NCBI GenBank assembly: GCA_026874595.1
Contig: CM049318.1
Location: forward strand, 2,167,741 to 2,231,740
Source of the DNA: Sipunculus nudus
Taxonomy: Eukaryota; Annelida; Sipuncula; Golfingiida; Sipunculidae
Reading direction: 5' to 3'
Length of the DNA stretch: 64,000 nucleotides
Position numbers and translations under genes: made by a program. The notes under the pieces are model-generated. The model did no database searches. It saw only the letters and a list, made by a program, of their open reading frames with translations, and was not told where the DNA came from. Of the stretch, positions 49,817 to 62,410 are shown one piece after another. Every line of letters starts with the position of its first letter. The stretch's first letter is position 1.

Positions 49817-50005
49817 CTAGACGACCTGAGGTCGAACGCTTGCCGGAAGTGACCGGAAATAAGACAGCGAAATAGATGGACAGTTACTAGGCAGACAGAC
49901 AGGGAACATTTGGATCTGATCAAATGAAAAACCTCTATCATGGGGAAAACAGTAGCACATATGAATAAGGTCTTGCTGATTTTCAAAAGTCAAAGAGGAG
50001 TAGAC

Positions 50006-50037
<32 letters not shown>

Positions 50038-50060
50038 GGATAGAGAGACATTAATAGTGT
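49817..50060. mobile_element. Left end of a third composite type (C)
   Basis: CTAGACGACC-TGA-GGTCG (hairpin 49822-49834) then AACGCTTGCCGGAA, diverging from A and B after that. It contains a (GACA)n microsatellite at about 50008-50038. I could not identify its right end. Confidence 0.45.
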
Positions 50061-51859
50061 TGTTATTAGTAGCCATCCTATACAGGATAATCCATTTTTG
50101 GACAGAAATAAAAATAAAGGAAGTCCAACTGAATCCTTGGCAGTTCTCCTATTCTTGAGTGCTGGAAATAAGAAAAGCACTGAAAATGAAACTTGAAGAG
50201 TTGAACGTCCAGAATGCCGAAATGCAAGCGAAGCCGCGTTCGTGTTAGACAGAGACCCGACCTCTGGGTAAGGGAGACGTGACCTTTCATTCCTGGACAA
50301 ATAGGTCGGCCTGAGGACATCTTCAAGTCTGATGATGGCTTAAATTAGGGCTGTCCTTGAAGAAAAAAGGCAGTCGGTCAGCCTGCGTCCGGGAATTATA
50401 AAATTCCAAGAAGTCCTGCCCATCACGGATTAACTGTAATGTCCCCTTGGTGTAGGTTATCTGTAATGTGAAATTTAATATATTTTAAAAATTGGAATCT
50501 TTGGTTAAAAAAGGAGAGACTTTTAAGGAGTCTGAAGTGGTAAGTAATAAGATAAAAAAATTTGAGGCCCTAGTTCCGTGGTGGGTTAGGACTTCATATA
50601 TAAAAATATATTCTGGCATGAGAGAGGGGTGCTGTCAAATTTTTTGGCGCCTGCCGCACGTTTGTGAATAAAACGGTACACTTGACACGGGCGCGATGGA
50701 AATTTAAGAGGAAAGGTAGTAATCCCAAGCCGTAGTTGAGTTGTTTTGACCCCAGAGTTTGCAGTCCTAGCTGAAATAGGCATGGGACGGGCTCTTTTTT
50801 AAACCCGGAACGCCAGAAGAGGCTGGAGATTGAATGAAGGATTGGGCCATTTTTTTATCCGAAAAACCTGGGAATTGACAATTAAAAAAAATGACAGGGA
50901 CCTTCTTAGCCCGTTCCAGCTCAGGGAACGGTCATTAGAATATTGTCGGGAATCCATATTATCCTACCTGTGGGCTGGGACGGTCCAGAAAACCGCAATT
51001 ATACGGGTATCCATAAAATTGTATGTCAATTTTTGTCATTAATAAATACATATACATCTATAACGCGGACAGCTGGAGAATTCGCGGAGAATTCATCATG
51101 ATGATATTATTAAATGTGAGCAAAGGTACAATTTATGTTTTGTATCATATTCCCTTATGAACCTGTAAATTTGATATCCTGCATGGTTTTGTTACGGTTT
51201 GCACAGTAAACTGTTGAAAAAATATATAGTGTTTAGCGTTTTCGTCTGATGTAAGATCGGTAGTCAATGTTAGCTGGTGATCCAGATTGGTGTTAGTGGC
51301 AGTCCCACATTGTTTGCGCTGGTTATTATTTCGGTAATTTAACAGTGAATAAATGTCTTTAGAGTAATATAGTGGTAGATTTTAAATGATTTTAACGTGT
51401 AATTAAAAGTATCATTGCATATAAAATCTCTCCGTGAATTGTCCGGGAATTCCCCGCGTTTACATATAAACGCATTTACCAGCCGTATGAAAGTTTTTGT
51501 CCGCTTTCATAATGTTTGCCGTGCCCCGGACACAAATTTAAGACGAGATGGACTAAACCCCGCCCCTGTAGGATTGTTTGGACTCTGAAGAAACGAACCC
51601 TCGCAGGAAATGCGGTGGGACGGGCTCTTTCTTATTCGATGAACGCTCGAAAAGAGTGGTGAATGATTGAAAAAATAGGGTCATTTTCACTGTCATCTTG
51701 AATAACGGAATAAATATTTTTTTTTAAATTCATAGAGACTTGGTCATCCAATAACAGCAGAAAAAAATGTTCTTTCAAATGTTGTGTGGTGTCCATTGTA
51801 CACTCGCCCACCGCCGGGATCCAAAGAGAAGCCTGGATTTAACTGCAAAAAAAACACAA

Positions 51860-51892
<33 letters not shown>

Positions 51893-52240
51893 ACAAAAAA
51901 ACTTTTATTCATTTTATTTTTATTTTTTATTACTGGATGTAATTGAATATCATGGTTTATTTATAAAAAAATAAGATGCAATGCATTGGATGAACAGAGA
52001 TTTTATTAAATATATTGATACATGTTTATAACAGTTTGATATTTGATTTTTTTTAATTTATAGACAGACAATTTGTTACCTCAAATCTGTACTCATGGTC
52101 CAACATGCATGTATTTGGTGTTCTTAGACCCATTTTAGGGTGTATATCCATGATAACAAGATAATTTTACCTTGTTCCCACCAGCAAACATTTCAAGCCC
52201 CAAGAAAGCTGATTTCAGCTGAGGACAGTATATGGCTTAT
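50061..52240. other. Unique island between repeat blocks, with diverged direct repeats
   Basis: This stretch lacks the composite repeat signatures. GGGACGGGCTCTTT(T/C)TTA, followed by GAACGC and then (A/T)GGG(C/T)CATTTT, occurs at about 50786-50856 and again at about 51617-51695, some 830 bp apart in the same orientation, with further similarity upstream (TTGTTT(T)GGAC). These could be old LTRs or an old tandem duplication. A C15 run with A-rich flanks lies at about 51858-51900. No domain was recognised in any ORF. Confidence 0.45.
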
Positions 52241-52289
52241 TATACACAGGCAAATAGTGTTTTGGACCACCTCATCTCCACCAGACTCA

Positions 52290-52488
52290 TCACACACACC
52301 TGGTTTGGCTTGACCCTTGACCGATCATGACCAAAAACAATAGGCTCCGAGAAGAACCGATTATACACTCTATCTATAAGTATCAGGACGATTGGTGCAA
52401 AATTGTGGCCTGTAGAGCGGGGACATACAGACAAACAAACAAACGGAACTGATCAACATACTTGTCGAAATCTCTGATTCCGGCAAGC
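52290..52488. repeat. Solo right end of a composite element
   Basis: GCTTGACCCTTGACCGATCA, ACCAAAAACAATAGGCTCCG, CAAAATTGTGGCCTGTAGAG, CAAACAAACAAACGG and the closing TCTGATTCCGGCAAGC (end 52488) match 53580-53762. The rest of the element is absent. Confidence 0.65.
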
Positions 52489-52689
52489 AATAAACTATAA
52501 CGCGACAGAAATGGCAAACCGGCCCGCAAAGAGTGCCTGTGGTCACTTATGTTATACGGCGAACGCTATAATTTTTGCAGTCACGGGAAAGCGTGTCTGT
52601 CTTTCATACTAAAACGCGTGCATGCATGCGTGATGGCATATGTATTTGTGCATGCGGGTTTTAATTTTTACAAAGTTGCTAAAATTTGT

Positions 52690-53880
52690 GGGGACCGTGT
52701 ATGATTAAACAAAAGAGGTCATGGGCAGAAAGGCCATGAAACGCCAATTCATATGGTGTACAGTTTATGTACCTAAAATGTGTAGTTTTGGAGATATGGT
52801 TAAACAATGATAGTAGGTACGGGGTTGCAGTGCAGCGCCCCCTAGCGGTTATTTTCCAAAAACTGAACAATTGCTTTCGAGATATTAGTGTATGACGTAA
52901 CATGTATCAGTTTCAAAAGGATGCCTGCATATCTGTGGCCTATAGGGCATGTCACCGTGAAATCGCGAAATCTCATTCGACGAGAAACGGTGCGAGATTT
53001 TGCAAGATTTTTGGTTGGATCACCGAGAACTCACCAAGGGCTACAAGATGCAAAAATTTTGACCTCTCCAGCATAAAAACTGACAGAGTTAGAAGCTGAA
53101 AACTGCATATTTTCAAAATTCAAAGGTTTTACCCCAAAAATAGAGAAATCTGGCAATAGCGCCATTTGGCACCTATGCGCAAAAATAAGCCCATGGACCC
53201 TAGTTTAAGGTGCTGTGATGGAAATGGCCCAATGTTTAATAGTTCTGGAGGTATAGCACCAAAACAAATTTTCCTGTTTTTTCACCTGCAACGCCCCCTG
53301 GCGGCCATTTCCAAAATCTGAAAAACCCGTTTCGAGATATTCTTATGTTACATAAAATATCTCAGAATCAGTAAAATTGCTGCCAATTTGAAAAATATCA
53401 CGAAATTCCATGATTTCTCCCCAAAATTGCGTAACCATGGTAACAGCGAAATCAGGCAATTTTGCAGTGTTGGAAGTGGCCATGCAGTGGCAAATAAAAC
53501 GGGCTACAGATTAGGTGCCTACGGCTATTTTTGACGAAGCTATGAAGAAAAAACCGTTTTTGAGCTTTTTGGTGACCCTGACCTTGACCCTTGACCGATC
53601 ATGACCAAAAACAATAGGCTCCGAGAAGAACCCATTATACACTCTATCTATAAGTTTCAGGACGATTGGTGCAAAATTGTGGCCTGTAGAGCGGGGACAT
53701 ACAGACAAACAAACAAACGGAACTGATCAACATACTTGTCGAAATCTCTGATTCCGGCAAGCAACAAACATACGCGGGTGATCAACATACTTGCGAAAAT
53801 CGAAGATTTCCGGCAAGCAACAAACAGACATACGCAACTGACCAATATGCTTGCGGAAATCGAAGATTTCCGGCAAGCAA
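52690..53880. mobile_element. Composite element D with three successive tails
   Basis: The body has GCGCCCCCTAGCGG (52835), the GACGAGAAACGGTGCGAGAT motif (52979), GCCCCCTGGCGG (about 53292), GTAACCATGGTAAC (53431), GACCTTGACCCTTGACCGAT and CAAAATTGTGGCC. It ends with three tandem tails closing at 53762, 53818 and 53878, each a variant of CTTG(C/T)(C/G)GAAATC...CCGGCAAGC. The left end is not recognisable. Confidence 0.55.
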
Positions 53881-56800
53881 TAAAGTATGGACTGTGCCTC
53901 CAACATGTATGATCATAGACGGGGCCCGGAGAGGCCGTCACGGACCGCTGCACACGCCGGCCGCCCACCGTAAGGACCCTGCCGCCACTTGCGGCGACGG
54001 CGAGTGTCTTCGTGGTATGGCGAAAAACGGCGCGAGATTTGACGAGACTAACAATGCGACCCCTGAATGTGACTGCGAGTGTCCGACGCTATCCGGCGCT
54101 GCAGACCATGTGTCTGTGGCGTAAAAAAATGACAGAATTATAGGCATTTCTTTGAATGGTCCCGTGTTCTCGTTTCACGAGAAACGGTGCGAGATATGAC
54201 GAGACTTTCTATTGAATGACTAAGAACTAGACGGATGCTGTCTAACGCCGAAAACCAGACCTTTCTATGGCAAATATCAACAGAGATAGAAGCAGGTAAA
54301 CTTCGTATTTTCAAGTTGTCACGTTTTACCCCAAAATTTGGTAACCATGGTAACGGCAGTACAAAGCTACATGTGCGGAGGAATAAGCCAATGTTCCTAG
54401 TTTCAGATACCACCAAAAAAAATGGTGTCACGTTTAATATTTTTTGAGATATTGCAGAAAAATGATCTGTTACAGTGTTTCAGGTACCACGCCCCCTGGT
54501 GGCTATTTCCAAAAAATGAAAAACTGATTTCGAGATATTTATAAAATAACACAAAATATATCAATTTCAAAGCCATTGTTAAAAAAATGCAACCTGTAGG
54601 TCATATTGAATGAAATCTCGAAGACTCTCGTTTGACGAGAAACGGTGCGAGATTTTGCAAGATTTTTGATTGGATCACCGAGAACTCACCAAGGGCTACA
54701 AGATGCAAAAAAATTGACCTCTCCAGCATAAAAACTGACAGAGTTAGAAGCTGAAAACTGCATATTTTCAAAATTCAAAAGTTTTACCCCAAAAGTAGAG
54801 AAATCTGGCAATAGCGCACTTTGGCACCTATGCGCAAAAATAAGCCCATGGACCCCAGTTGAAGGTGCTGTGATGGAAATGGCCCAATGTTTAATAGTTC
54901 TGGAGGTATAGCACCAAAACAAATGTTCATGTTTTTTCATCTGCAACGCCCCCTGGCGGCCATTTCCAAAATCTGAAAAAACAATTTCGAGATATTCTTG
55001 TGTTACATAAAATATCTCAGAATCAGTACGATTGCTGCAAATTTGAAAAAATATCACGAAATTCCATGATTTCTCCCCAAAATTGCGTAACCATGGTAAC
55101 AGAAAATTTGAGTAAGCTACATGTCAAAAGAAAGGCCAGGTGATGACGAAAAATATGAGCTATTGCAGAAGTGGATAAGCCTATTTATGGCGAAGTTATA
55201 GTGCAAAAACCGTTAACCATACCTGTCGTGACCTTGACCTTTGACTTTTGACCTATTTTAACCAAAAACAATAGGGCACCTAGAAATTATGTTTTTCATC
55301 ATCCCTGTAAGTTTCAAGGTGATTGTGGCAAAATTGTGGCCAGGAGAGTGCAGACAAACAAACAGACAGACAGACAAACAGACATACGCAACTGACCAAT
55401 ATGCTTGCGGAAATCGAAGATTTCCGGCAAGCAATAAAGTATGGACTGTGCCTCCAACATGTATGATCATAGACGGGGCCCGGAGAGGCCGTCACGGACC
55501 GCTGCACACGCCGGCCGCCCACCGTAAGGACCCTGCCGCCACTTGCGGCGACGGCGAGTGTCTTCGTGGTATGGCGAAAAACGGCGCGAGATTTGACGAG
55601 ACTAACAATGCGACCCCTGAATGTGACTGCGAGTGTCCGACGCTATCCGGCGCTGCAGACCATGTGTCTGTGGCGTAAAAAAATGACAGAATTATAGGCA
55701 TTTCTTTGAATGGTCCCGTGTTCTCGTTTCACGAGAAACGGTGCGAGATATGACGAGACTTTCTATTGAATGACTAAGAACTAGACGGATGCTGTCTAAC
55801 GCCGAAAACCAGACCTTTCTATGGCAAATATCAACAGAGATAGAAGCAGGTAAACTTCGTATTTTCAAGTTGTCACGTTTTACCCCAAAATTTGGTAACC
55901 ATGGTAACGGCAGTACAAAGCTACATGTGCGGAGGAATAAGCCAATGTTCCTAGTTTCAGATACCACCAAAAAAAATGGTGTCACGTTTAATATTTTTTG
56001 AGATATTGCAGAAAAATGATCTGTTACAGTGTTTCAGGTACCACGCCCCCTGGTGGCTATTTCCAAAAAATGAAAAACTGATTTCGAGATATTTATAAAA
56101 TAACACAAAATATATCAATTTCAAAGCCATTGTTAAAAAAATGCAACCTGTAGGTCATATTGAATGAAATCTCGAAGACTCTCGTTTGACGAGAAACGGT
56201 GCGAGATTTTGCAAGATTTTTGATTGGATCACCGAGAACTCACCAAGGGCTACAAGATGCAAAAAAATTGACCTCTCCAGCATAAAAACTGACAGAGTTA
56301 GAAGCTGAAAACTGCATATTTTCAAAATTCAAAAGTTTTACCCCAAAAGTAGAGAAATCTGGCAATAGCGCACTTTGGCACCTATGCGCAAAAATAAGCC
56401 CATGGACCCCAGTTGAAGGTGCTGTGATGGAAATGGCCCAATGTTTAATAGTTCTGGAGGTATAGCACCAAAACAAATGTTCATGTTTTTTCATCTGCAA
56501 CGCCCCCTGGCGGCCATTTCCAAAATCTGAAAAAACAATTTCGAGATATTCTTGTGTTACATAAAATATCTCAGAATCAGTACGATTGCTGCAAATTTGA
56601 AAAATATCACGAAATTCCATGATTTCTCCCCAAAATTGCGTAACCATGGTAACAGAAAATTTGAGTAAGCTACATGTCAAAAGAAAGGCCAGGTGATGAC
56701 GAAAAATATGAGCTATTGCAGAAGTGGATAAGCCTATTTATGGCGAAGTTATAGTGCAAAAACCGTTAACCATACCTGTCGTGACCTTGACCTTTGACTT

Positions 56801-59800
56801 TTGACCTATTTTAACCAAAAACAATAGGGCACCTAGAAATTATGTTTTTCATCATCCCTGTAAGTTTCAAGGTGATTGTGGCAAAATTGTGGCCAGGAGA
56901 GTGCAGACAAACAAACAGACAGACCGACAAACAGACATACGCAACTGACCAATATGCTTGCGGAAATCGAAGATTTCCGGCAAGCAATAAAGTATGGACT
57001 GTGCCTCCAACATGTATGATCATAGACGGGGCCCGGAGAGGCCGTCACGGACCGCTGCACACGCCGGCCGCCCACCGTAAGGACCCTGCCGCCACTTGCG
57101 GCGACGGCGAGTGTCTTCGTGGTATGGCGAAAAACGGCGCGAGATTTGACGAGACTAACAATGCGACCCCTGAATGTGACTGCGAGTGTCCGACGCTATC
57201 CGGCGCTGCAGACCATGTGTCTGTGGCGTAAAAAAATGACAGAATTATAGGCATTTCTTTGAATGGTCCCGTGTTCTCGTTTCACGAGAAACGGTGCGAG
57301 ATATGACGAGACTTTCTATTGAATGACTAAGAACTAGACGGATGCTGTCTAACGCCGAAAACCAGACCTTTCTATGGCAAATATCAACAGAGATAGAAGC
57401 AGGTAAACTTCGTATTTTCAAGTTGTCACGTTTTACCCCAAAATTTGGTAACCATGGTAACGGCAGTACAAAGCTACATGTGCGGAGGAATAAGCCAATG
57501 TTCCTAGTTTCAGATACCACCAAAAAAAATGGTGTCACGTTTAATATTTTTTGAGATATTGCAGAAAAATGATCTGTTACAGTGTTTCAGGTACCACGCC
57601 CCCTGGTGGCTATTTCCAAAAAATGAAAAACTGATTTCGAGATATTTATAAAATAACACAAAATATATCAATTTCAAAGCCATTGTTAAAAAAATGCAAC
57701 CTGTAGGTCATATTGAATGAAATCTCGAAGACTCTCGTTTGACGAGAAACGGTGCGAGATTTTGCAAGATTTTTGATTGGATCACCGAGAACTCACCAAG
57801 GGCTACAAGATGCAAAAAAATTGACCTCTCCAGCATAAAAACTGACAGAGTTAGAAGCTGAAAACTGCATATTTTCAAAATTCAAAAGTTTTACCCCAAA
57901 AGTAGAGAAATCTGGCAATAGCGCACTTTGGCACCTATGCGCAAAAATAAGCCCATGGACCCCAGTTGAAGGTGCTGTGATGGAAATGGCCCAATGTTTA
58001 ATAGTTCTGGAGGTATAGCACCAAAACAAATGTTCATGTTTTTTCATCTGCAACGCCCCCTGGCGGCCATTTCCAAAATCTGAAAAAACAATTTCGAGAT
58101 ATTCTTGTGTTACATAAAATATCTCAGAATCAGTACGATTGCTGCAAATTTGAAAAAATATCACGAAATTCCATGATTTCTCCCCAAAATTGCGTAACCA
58201 TGGTAACAGAAAATTTGAGTAAGCTACATGTCAAAAGAAAGGCCAGGTGATGACGAAAAATATGAGCTATTGCAGAAGTGGATAAGCCTATTTATGGCGA
58301 AGTTATAGTGCAAAAACCGTTAACCATACCTGTCGTGACCTTGACCTTTGACTTTTGACCTATTTTAACCAAAAACAATAGGGCACCTAGAAATTATGTT
58401 TTTCATCATCCCTGTAAGTTTCAAGGTGATTGTGGCAAAATTGTGGCCAGGAGAGTGCAGACAAACAAACAGACAGACAGACAAACAGACATACGCAACT
58501 GACCAATATGCTTGCGGAAATCGAAGATTTCCGGCAAGCAATAAAGTATGGACTGTGCCTCCAACATGTATGATCATAGACGGGGCCCGGAGAGGCCGTC
58601 ACGGACCGCTGCACACGCCGGCCGCCCACCGTAAGGACCCTGCCGCCACTTGCGGCGACGGCGAGTGTCTTCGTGGTATGGCGAAAAACGGCGCGAGATT
58701 TGACGAGACTAACAATGCGACCCCTGAATGTGACTGCGAGTGTCCGACGCTATCCGGCGCTGCAGACCATGTGTCTGTGGCGTAAAAAAATGACAGAATT
58801 ATAGGCATTTCTTTGAATGGTCCCGTGTTCTCGTTTCACGAGAAACGGTGCGAGATATGACGAGACTTTCTATTGAATGACTAAGAACTAGACGGATGCT
58901 GTCTAACGCCGAAAACCAGACCTTTCTATGGCAAATATCAACAGAGATAGAAGCAGGTAAACTTCGTATTTTCAAGTTGTCACGTTTTACCCCAAAATTT
59001 GGTAACCATGGTAACGGCAGTACAAAGCTACATGTGCGGAGGAATAAGCCAATGTTCCTAGTTTCAGATACCACCAAAAAAAATGGTGTCACGTTTAATA
59101 TTTTTTGAGATATTGCAGAAAAATGATCTGTTACAGTGTTTCAGGTACCACGCCCCCTGGTGGCTATTTCCAAAAAATGAAAAACTGATTTCGAGATATT
59201 TATAAAATAACACAAAATATATCAATTTCAAAGCCATTGTTAAAAAAATGCAACCTGTAGGTCATATTGAATGAAATCTCGAAGACTCTCGTTTGACGAG
59301 AAACGGTGCGAGATTTTGCAAGATTTTTGATTGGATCACCGAGAACTCACCAAGGGCTACAAGATGCAAAAAAATTGACCTCTCCAGCATAAAAACTGAC
59401 AGAGTTAGAAGCTGAAAACTGCATATTTTCAAAATTCAAAAGTTTTACCCCAAAAGTAGAGAAATCTGGCAATAGCGCACTTTGGCACCTATGCGCAAAA
59501 ATAAGCCCATGGACCCCAGTTGAAGGTGCTGTGATGGAAATGGCCCAATGTTTAATAGTTCTGGAGGTATAGCACCAAAACAAATGTTCATGTTTTTTCA
59601 TCTGCAACGCCCCCTGGCGGCCATTTCCAAAATCTGAAAAAACAATTTCGAGATATTCTTGTGTTACATAAAATATCTCAGAATCAGTACGATTGCTGCA
59701 AATTTGAAAAATATCACGAAATTCCATGATTTCTCCCCAAAATTGCGTAACCATGGTAACAGAAAATTTGAGTAAGCTACATGTCAAAAGAAAGGCCAGG

Positions 59801-60094
59801 TGATGACGAAAAATATGAGCTATTGCAGAAGTGGATAAGCCTATTTATGGCGAAGTTATAGTGCAAAAACCGTTAACCATACCTGTCGTGACCTTGACCT
59901 TTGACTTTTGACCTATTTTAACCAAAAACAATAGGGCACCTAGAAATTATGTTTTTCATCATCCCTGTAAGTTTCAAGGTGATTGTGGCAAAATTGTGGC
60001 CAGGAGAGTGCAGACAAACAAACAGACAGACAGACAAACAGACATACGCAACTGACCAATATGCTTGCGGAAATCGAAGATTTCCGGCAAGCAA
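53881..60094. repeat. Tandem array, four copies of a 1.55-kb composite unit
   Basis: Copies start at 53881, 55435, 56988 and 58542 (TAAAGTATGGACTGTGCCTC), with lengths 1554, 1553, 1554 and 1553 bp. They are almost identical. Copies 1 and 3 have six A's in a TTTGAAAAAATATC run and copies 2 and 4 have five. Each unit has a GC-rich insert, a GCCCCCTGGTGG box (54491 in copy 1), two GTAACCATGGTAAC sites (54341 and 55087 in copy 1), a TTGACC block, (CAGA)n and the palindrome GGAAATCGAAGATTTCC. Open frames in the units (for example 129 codons plus strand, 146 minus strand) differ between related copies by replacement changes and frameshifts, so I do not call them genes. Confidence 0.92.
53917..54124. 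other. GC-rich 0.2-kb insert in each 1.55-kb unit
   Basis: From GACGGGGCCCGGAGAGGCCG to CTGCAGACCATGTGTCTGTG the base composition is far richer in GC than the flanks. It is open on the plus strand for 76 codons in copy 1 (from 53894), with a Cys-rich stretch (CDCECP). It recurs in all four copies (55471, 57024 and 58578 onward) and I see it nowhere else in the window. It may be captured host sequence or an exon; no homologue was recognised. Confidence 0.5.
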
Positions 60095-60098
60095 CAAA

Positions 60099-62332
60099 CT
60101 AGACGACCATAGGTCGAACGCTTGCCGGAAATCGGAAGTGAAACACAGACGGACAGAAAGAACATAGTGTCGGTTTTCTATTAATGGAATGACTCTCAGG
60201 GACATTGCTGAGAATATGTGGCCCGTAGAATGACATATGAGACAAAAGAACAGGCAAGCAGACAAAACTGACAACAAAAGACGAACAGACAGACATAGTG
60301 ACTTTGTGAGACAAGATTGACACCAGATGACTTAACCTAGTTATGGAGAAGATTCAAAGGAAGAAAATGAGTTATAATTTATGTAATTTAGATTAATAGT
60401 TTTGGAGGTATGGCGAATTAATGATATACTTGGGAGGTTCGACTGTAGCGCCCTCTAGCGGACGTATTCCAAAAAACGACAAACGCGTTTCGTATTATTA
60501 GTGTATGACAAGAGATGTCCCAGTTTCAAAAGGATTCCGTCAAAGCTGTGGCCTGTAGAATGTTATATGTAAGGCGTAAGAACCAGCAAGCAGGCGACTT
60601 TGAGGATAACGGACAAACAGATGGACACACTGACAAAGTGACAGAAGATTGAAACCAGATGCTTTAATCAGGTTATGGAGAAGACTCAAAGGAAGAAAAT
60701 AAGCTATAGTTTATGTATCTGAGGCTTTGGGTGTAGAGATATGGCCAATACAAGGGTATGTGTGTGAGGGTCGTGTGCAGCGCACACTAGTGGCCATATC
60801 CGGAAAATGAAAAATCTGCTTCGAGATATTAGTGTAAGACATAAGGTGTAATAGTTTCAAAAGGATTCCGTCAAAACTGTGGCCTATAGAATGCTATATG
60901 TGAGACGCAAGAACCAGCAAGCAGGTGAATTTGAGGACAACTGACAAACAGACAGGCACACTGACAAAGTGAATCAAGATTGAGTCCAGATGACTACTCC
61001 AGGTTATGGAGACGACTCAAAGAAAGAAAAAAGCTACAGTTTATGCAACTGAGGTTTATAGTTTTGGAGATATTGCCAAAGCATGATATGTTGGGAGAGG
61101 TTCGAGTTCAGCGCCCCCTAGCGGCCATATCCGGAAAATGAAAAATTGGTTTCGAGATATTAGTGTTAGACTTAAGATGTAATAGTTTCAAAAGGATTCT
61201 TTCAAAACTGTGGGCTGTAGAATGCTATATGTGAGACGCAAGAGCAAGCAGGCGAATTTGAGGACAACTATCAAACAGACAGACACACTGACAAAGTGAC
61301 ACAAAATTGTGACCAGATGACTACACCAGGTTATGGAGAAGACTCAGAGGAAGAAAATAAGCTATAGTTTATGTAATTGAGGCTTATAATGTTGGAGATA
61401 TGGCCAAAATATGATATGTTGGGGAGGTTCGCATCCAGCGCCCCCTAGCGGCCCTATCCAAAAAAATGAAAAAAAAAAAACAAATTTGAGATACTAGGGT
61501 AAGACTTGAAATATATCAGTTTTAAAAAAATTCCTGCAAAACTATGGCCTCCAGGGCAAGATTAATGAAATCTCGAAATATCTCGTTTGATGAGCTATCT
61601 TACGAGATATTGCCAGACTTTTAATAAAATCATGTAGTATTAAACGAATGCAACCTAATGGAAAAAACTAGACCTCTCTAGCATTAAAACTGACAAATTA
61701 GTCCATTGATTTTCAAATATGATAATTTTTCCCCGAAAATGTGTTACCATTGAAACGGCAAATTTGAGTAAGTACCCACCAGAAGAAAGGCCATTGGATG
61801 ACGATTAAAATGAGCTATAGTTCAAGTAGATACGACTAACAGTTACAAAGATATGAAGAAAAACCCGTTTTGTATACTTTTGATGACCTCGACCTTGACC
61901 TTTGACCTATTGGGCCAAAAATAATAGGGCACCTAAATTTTCGTTGCCCATCATATCTGAAAGTTTCAAGGTGATTGTGGCAAAATTGTGGCATGGAGAG
62001 TGCTAAATGTCAGAAAGAACAACAAGGCCGTTGACAAAATTGACAACAACCCTGAAACAGACAGACATACTGACAAGGTTGATCATACCAGGATATGGGC
62101 AATGGAAAGACGAACAAAATGGGGTTAGAATGAGGTTGATACGACAATTTTTGACCAAGTTATGAGGAAAATAAAGTTTCGAGGTTTTTCGATGGCCTTG
62201 ACCTTGACCTTTAACCTATTTTAACCAAAAACAATAGGGCACCTAGAAATTTAATTCTCCATCATCTCTGAAAGTTTCAAGGTGATTGTGGCAAAATTGT
62301 GGCCAGGACAGTGCAGACAAACAAACCAACAA

Positions 62333-62363
<31 letters not shown>

Positions 62364-62410
62364 TACGCAACTGACCAACATGCTTGCCGAAATCTTTGAT
62401 TCCGGCAAGC
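60099..62410. mobile_element. Composite element B4 with 331-bp core
   Basis: The same structure as B1: left CTAGACGACCATAGGTCGAA, four 331-bp units to about 61560, TGACCTTTGACCT at 61896, (CAGA)n and the closing palindrome at 62410. It differs from B1 by scattered substitutions and small indels. For example, its X-box position reads GTTACCATTGAAAC, so it is an older relative and not part of the 5.8-kb duplication. Confidence 0.65.

Noticed and set aside
55289-55678. 129-codon plus-strand ORF repeated in the 1.55-kb units
   Set aside because: It runs through the CAGA microsatellite, the palindrome and the GC-rich insert; no start context, splice signals or homologous domain were seen. Only the insert itself deserves a search.
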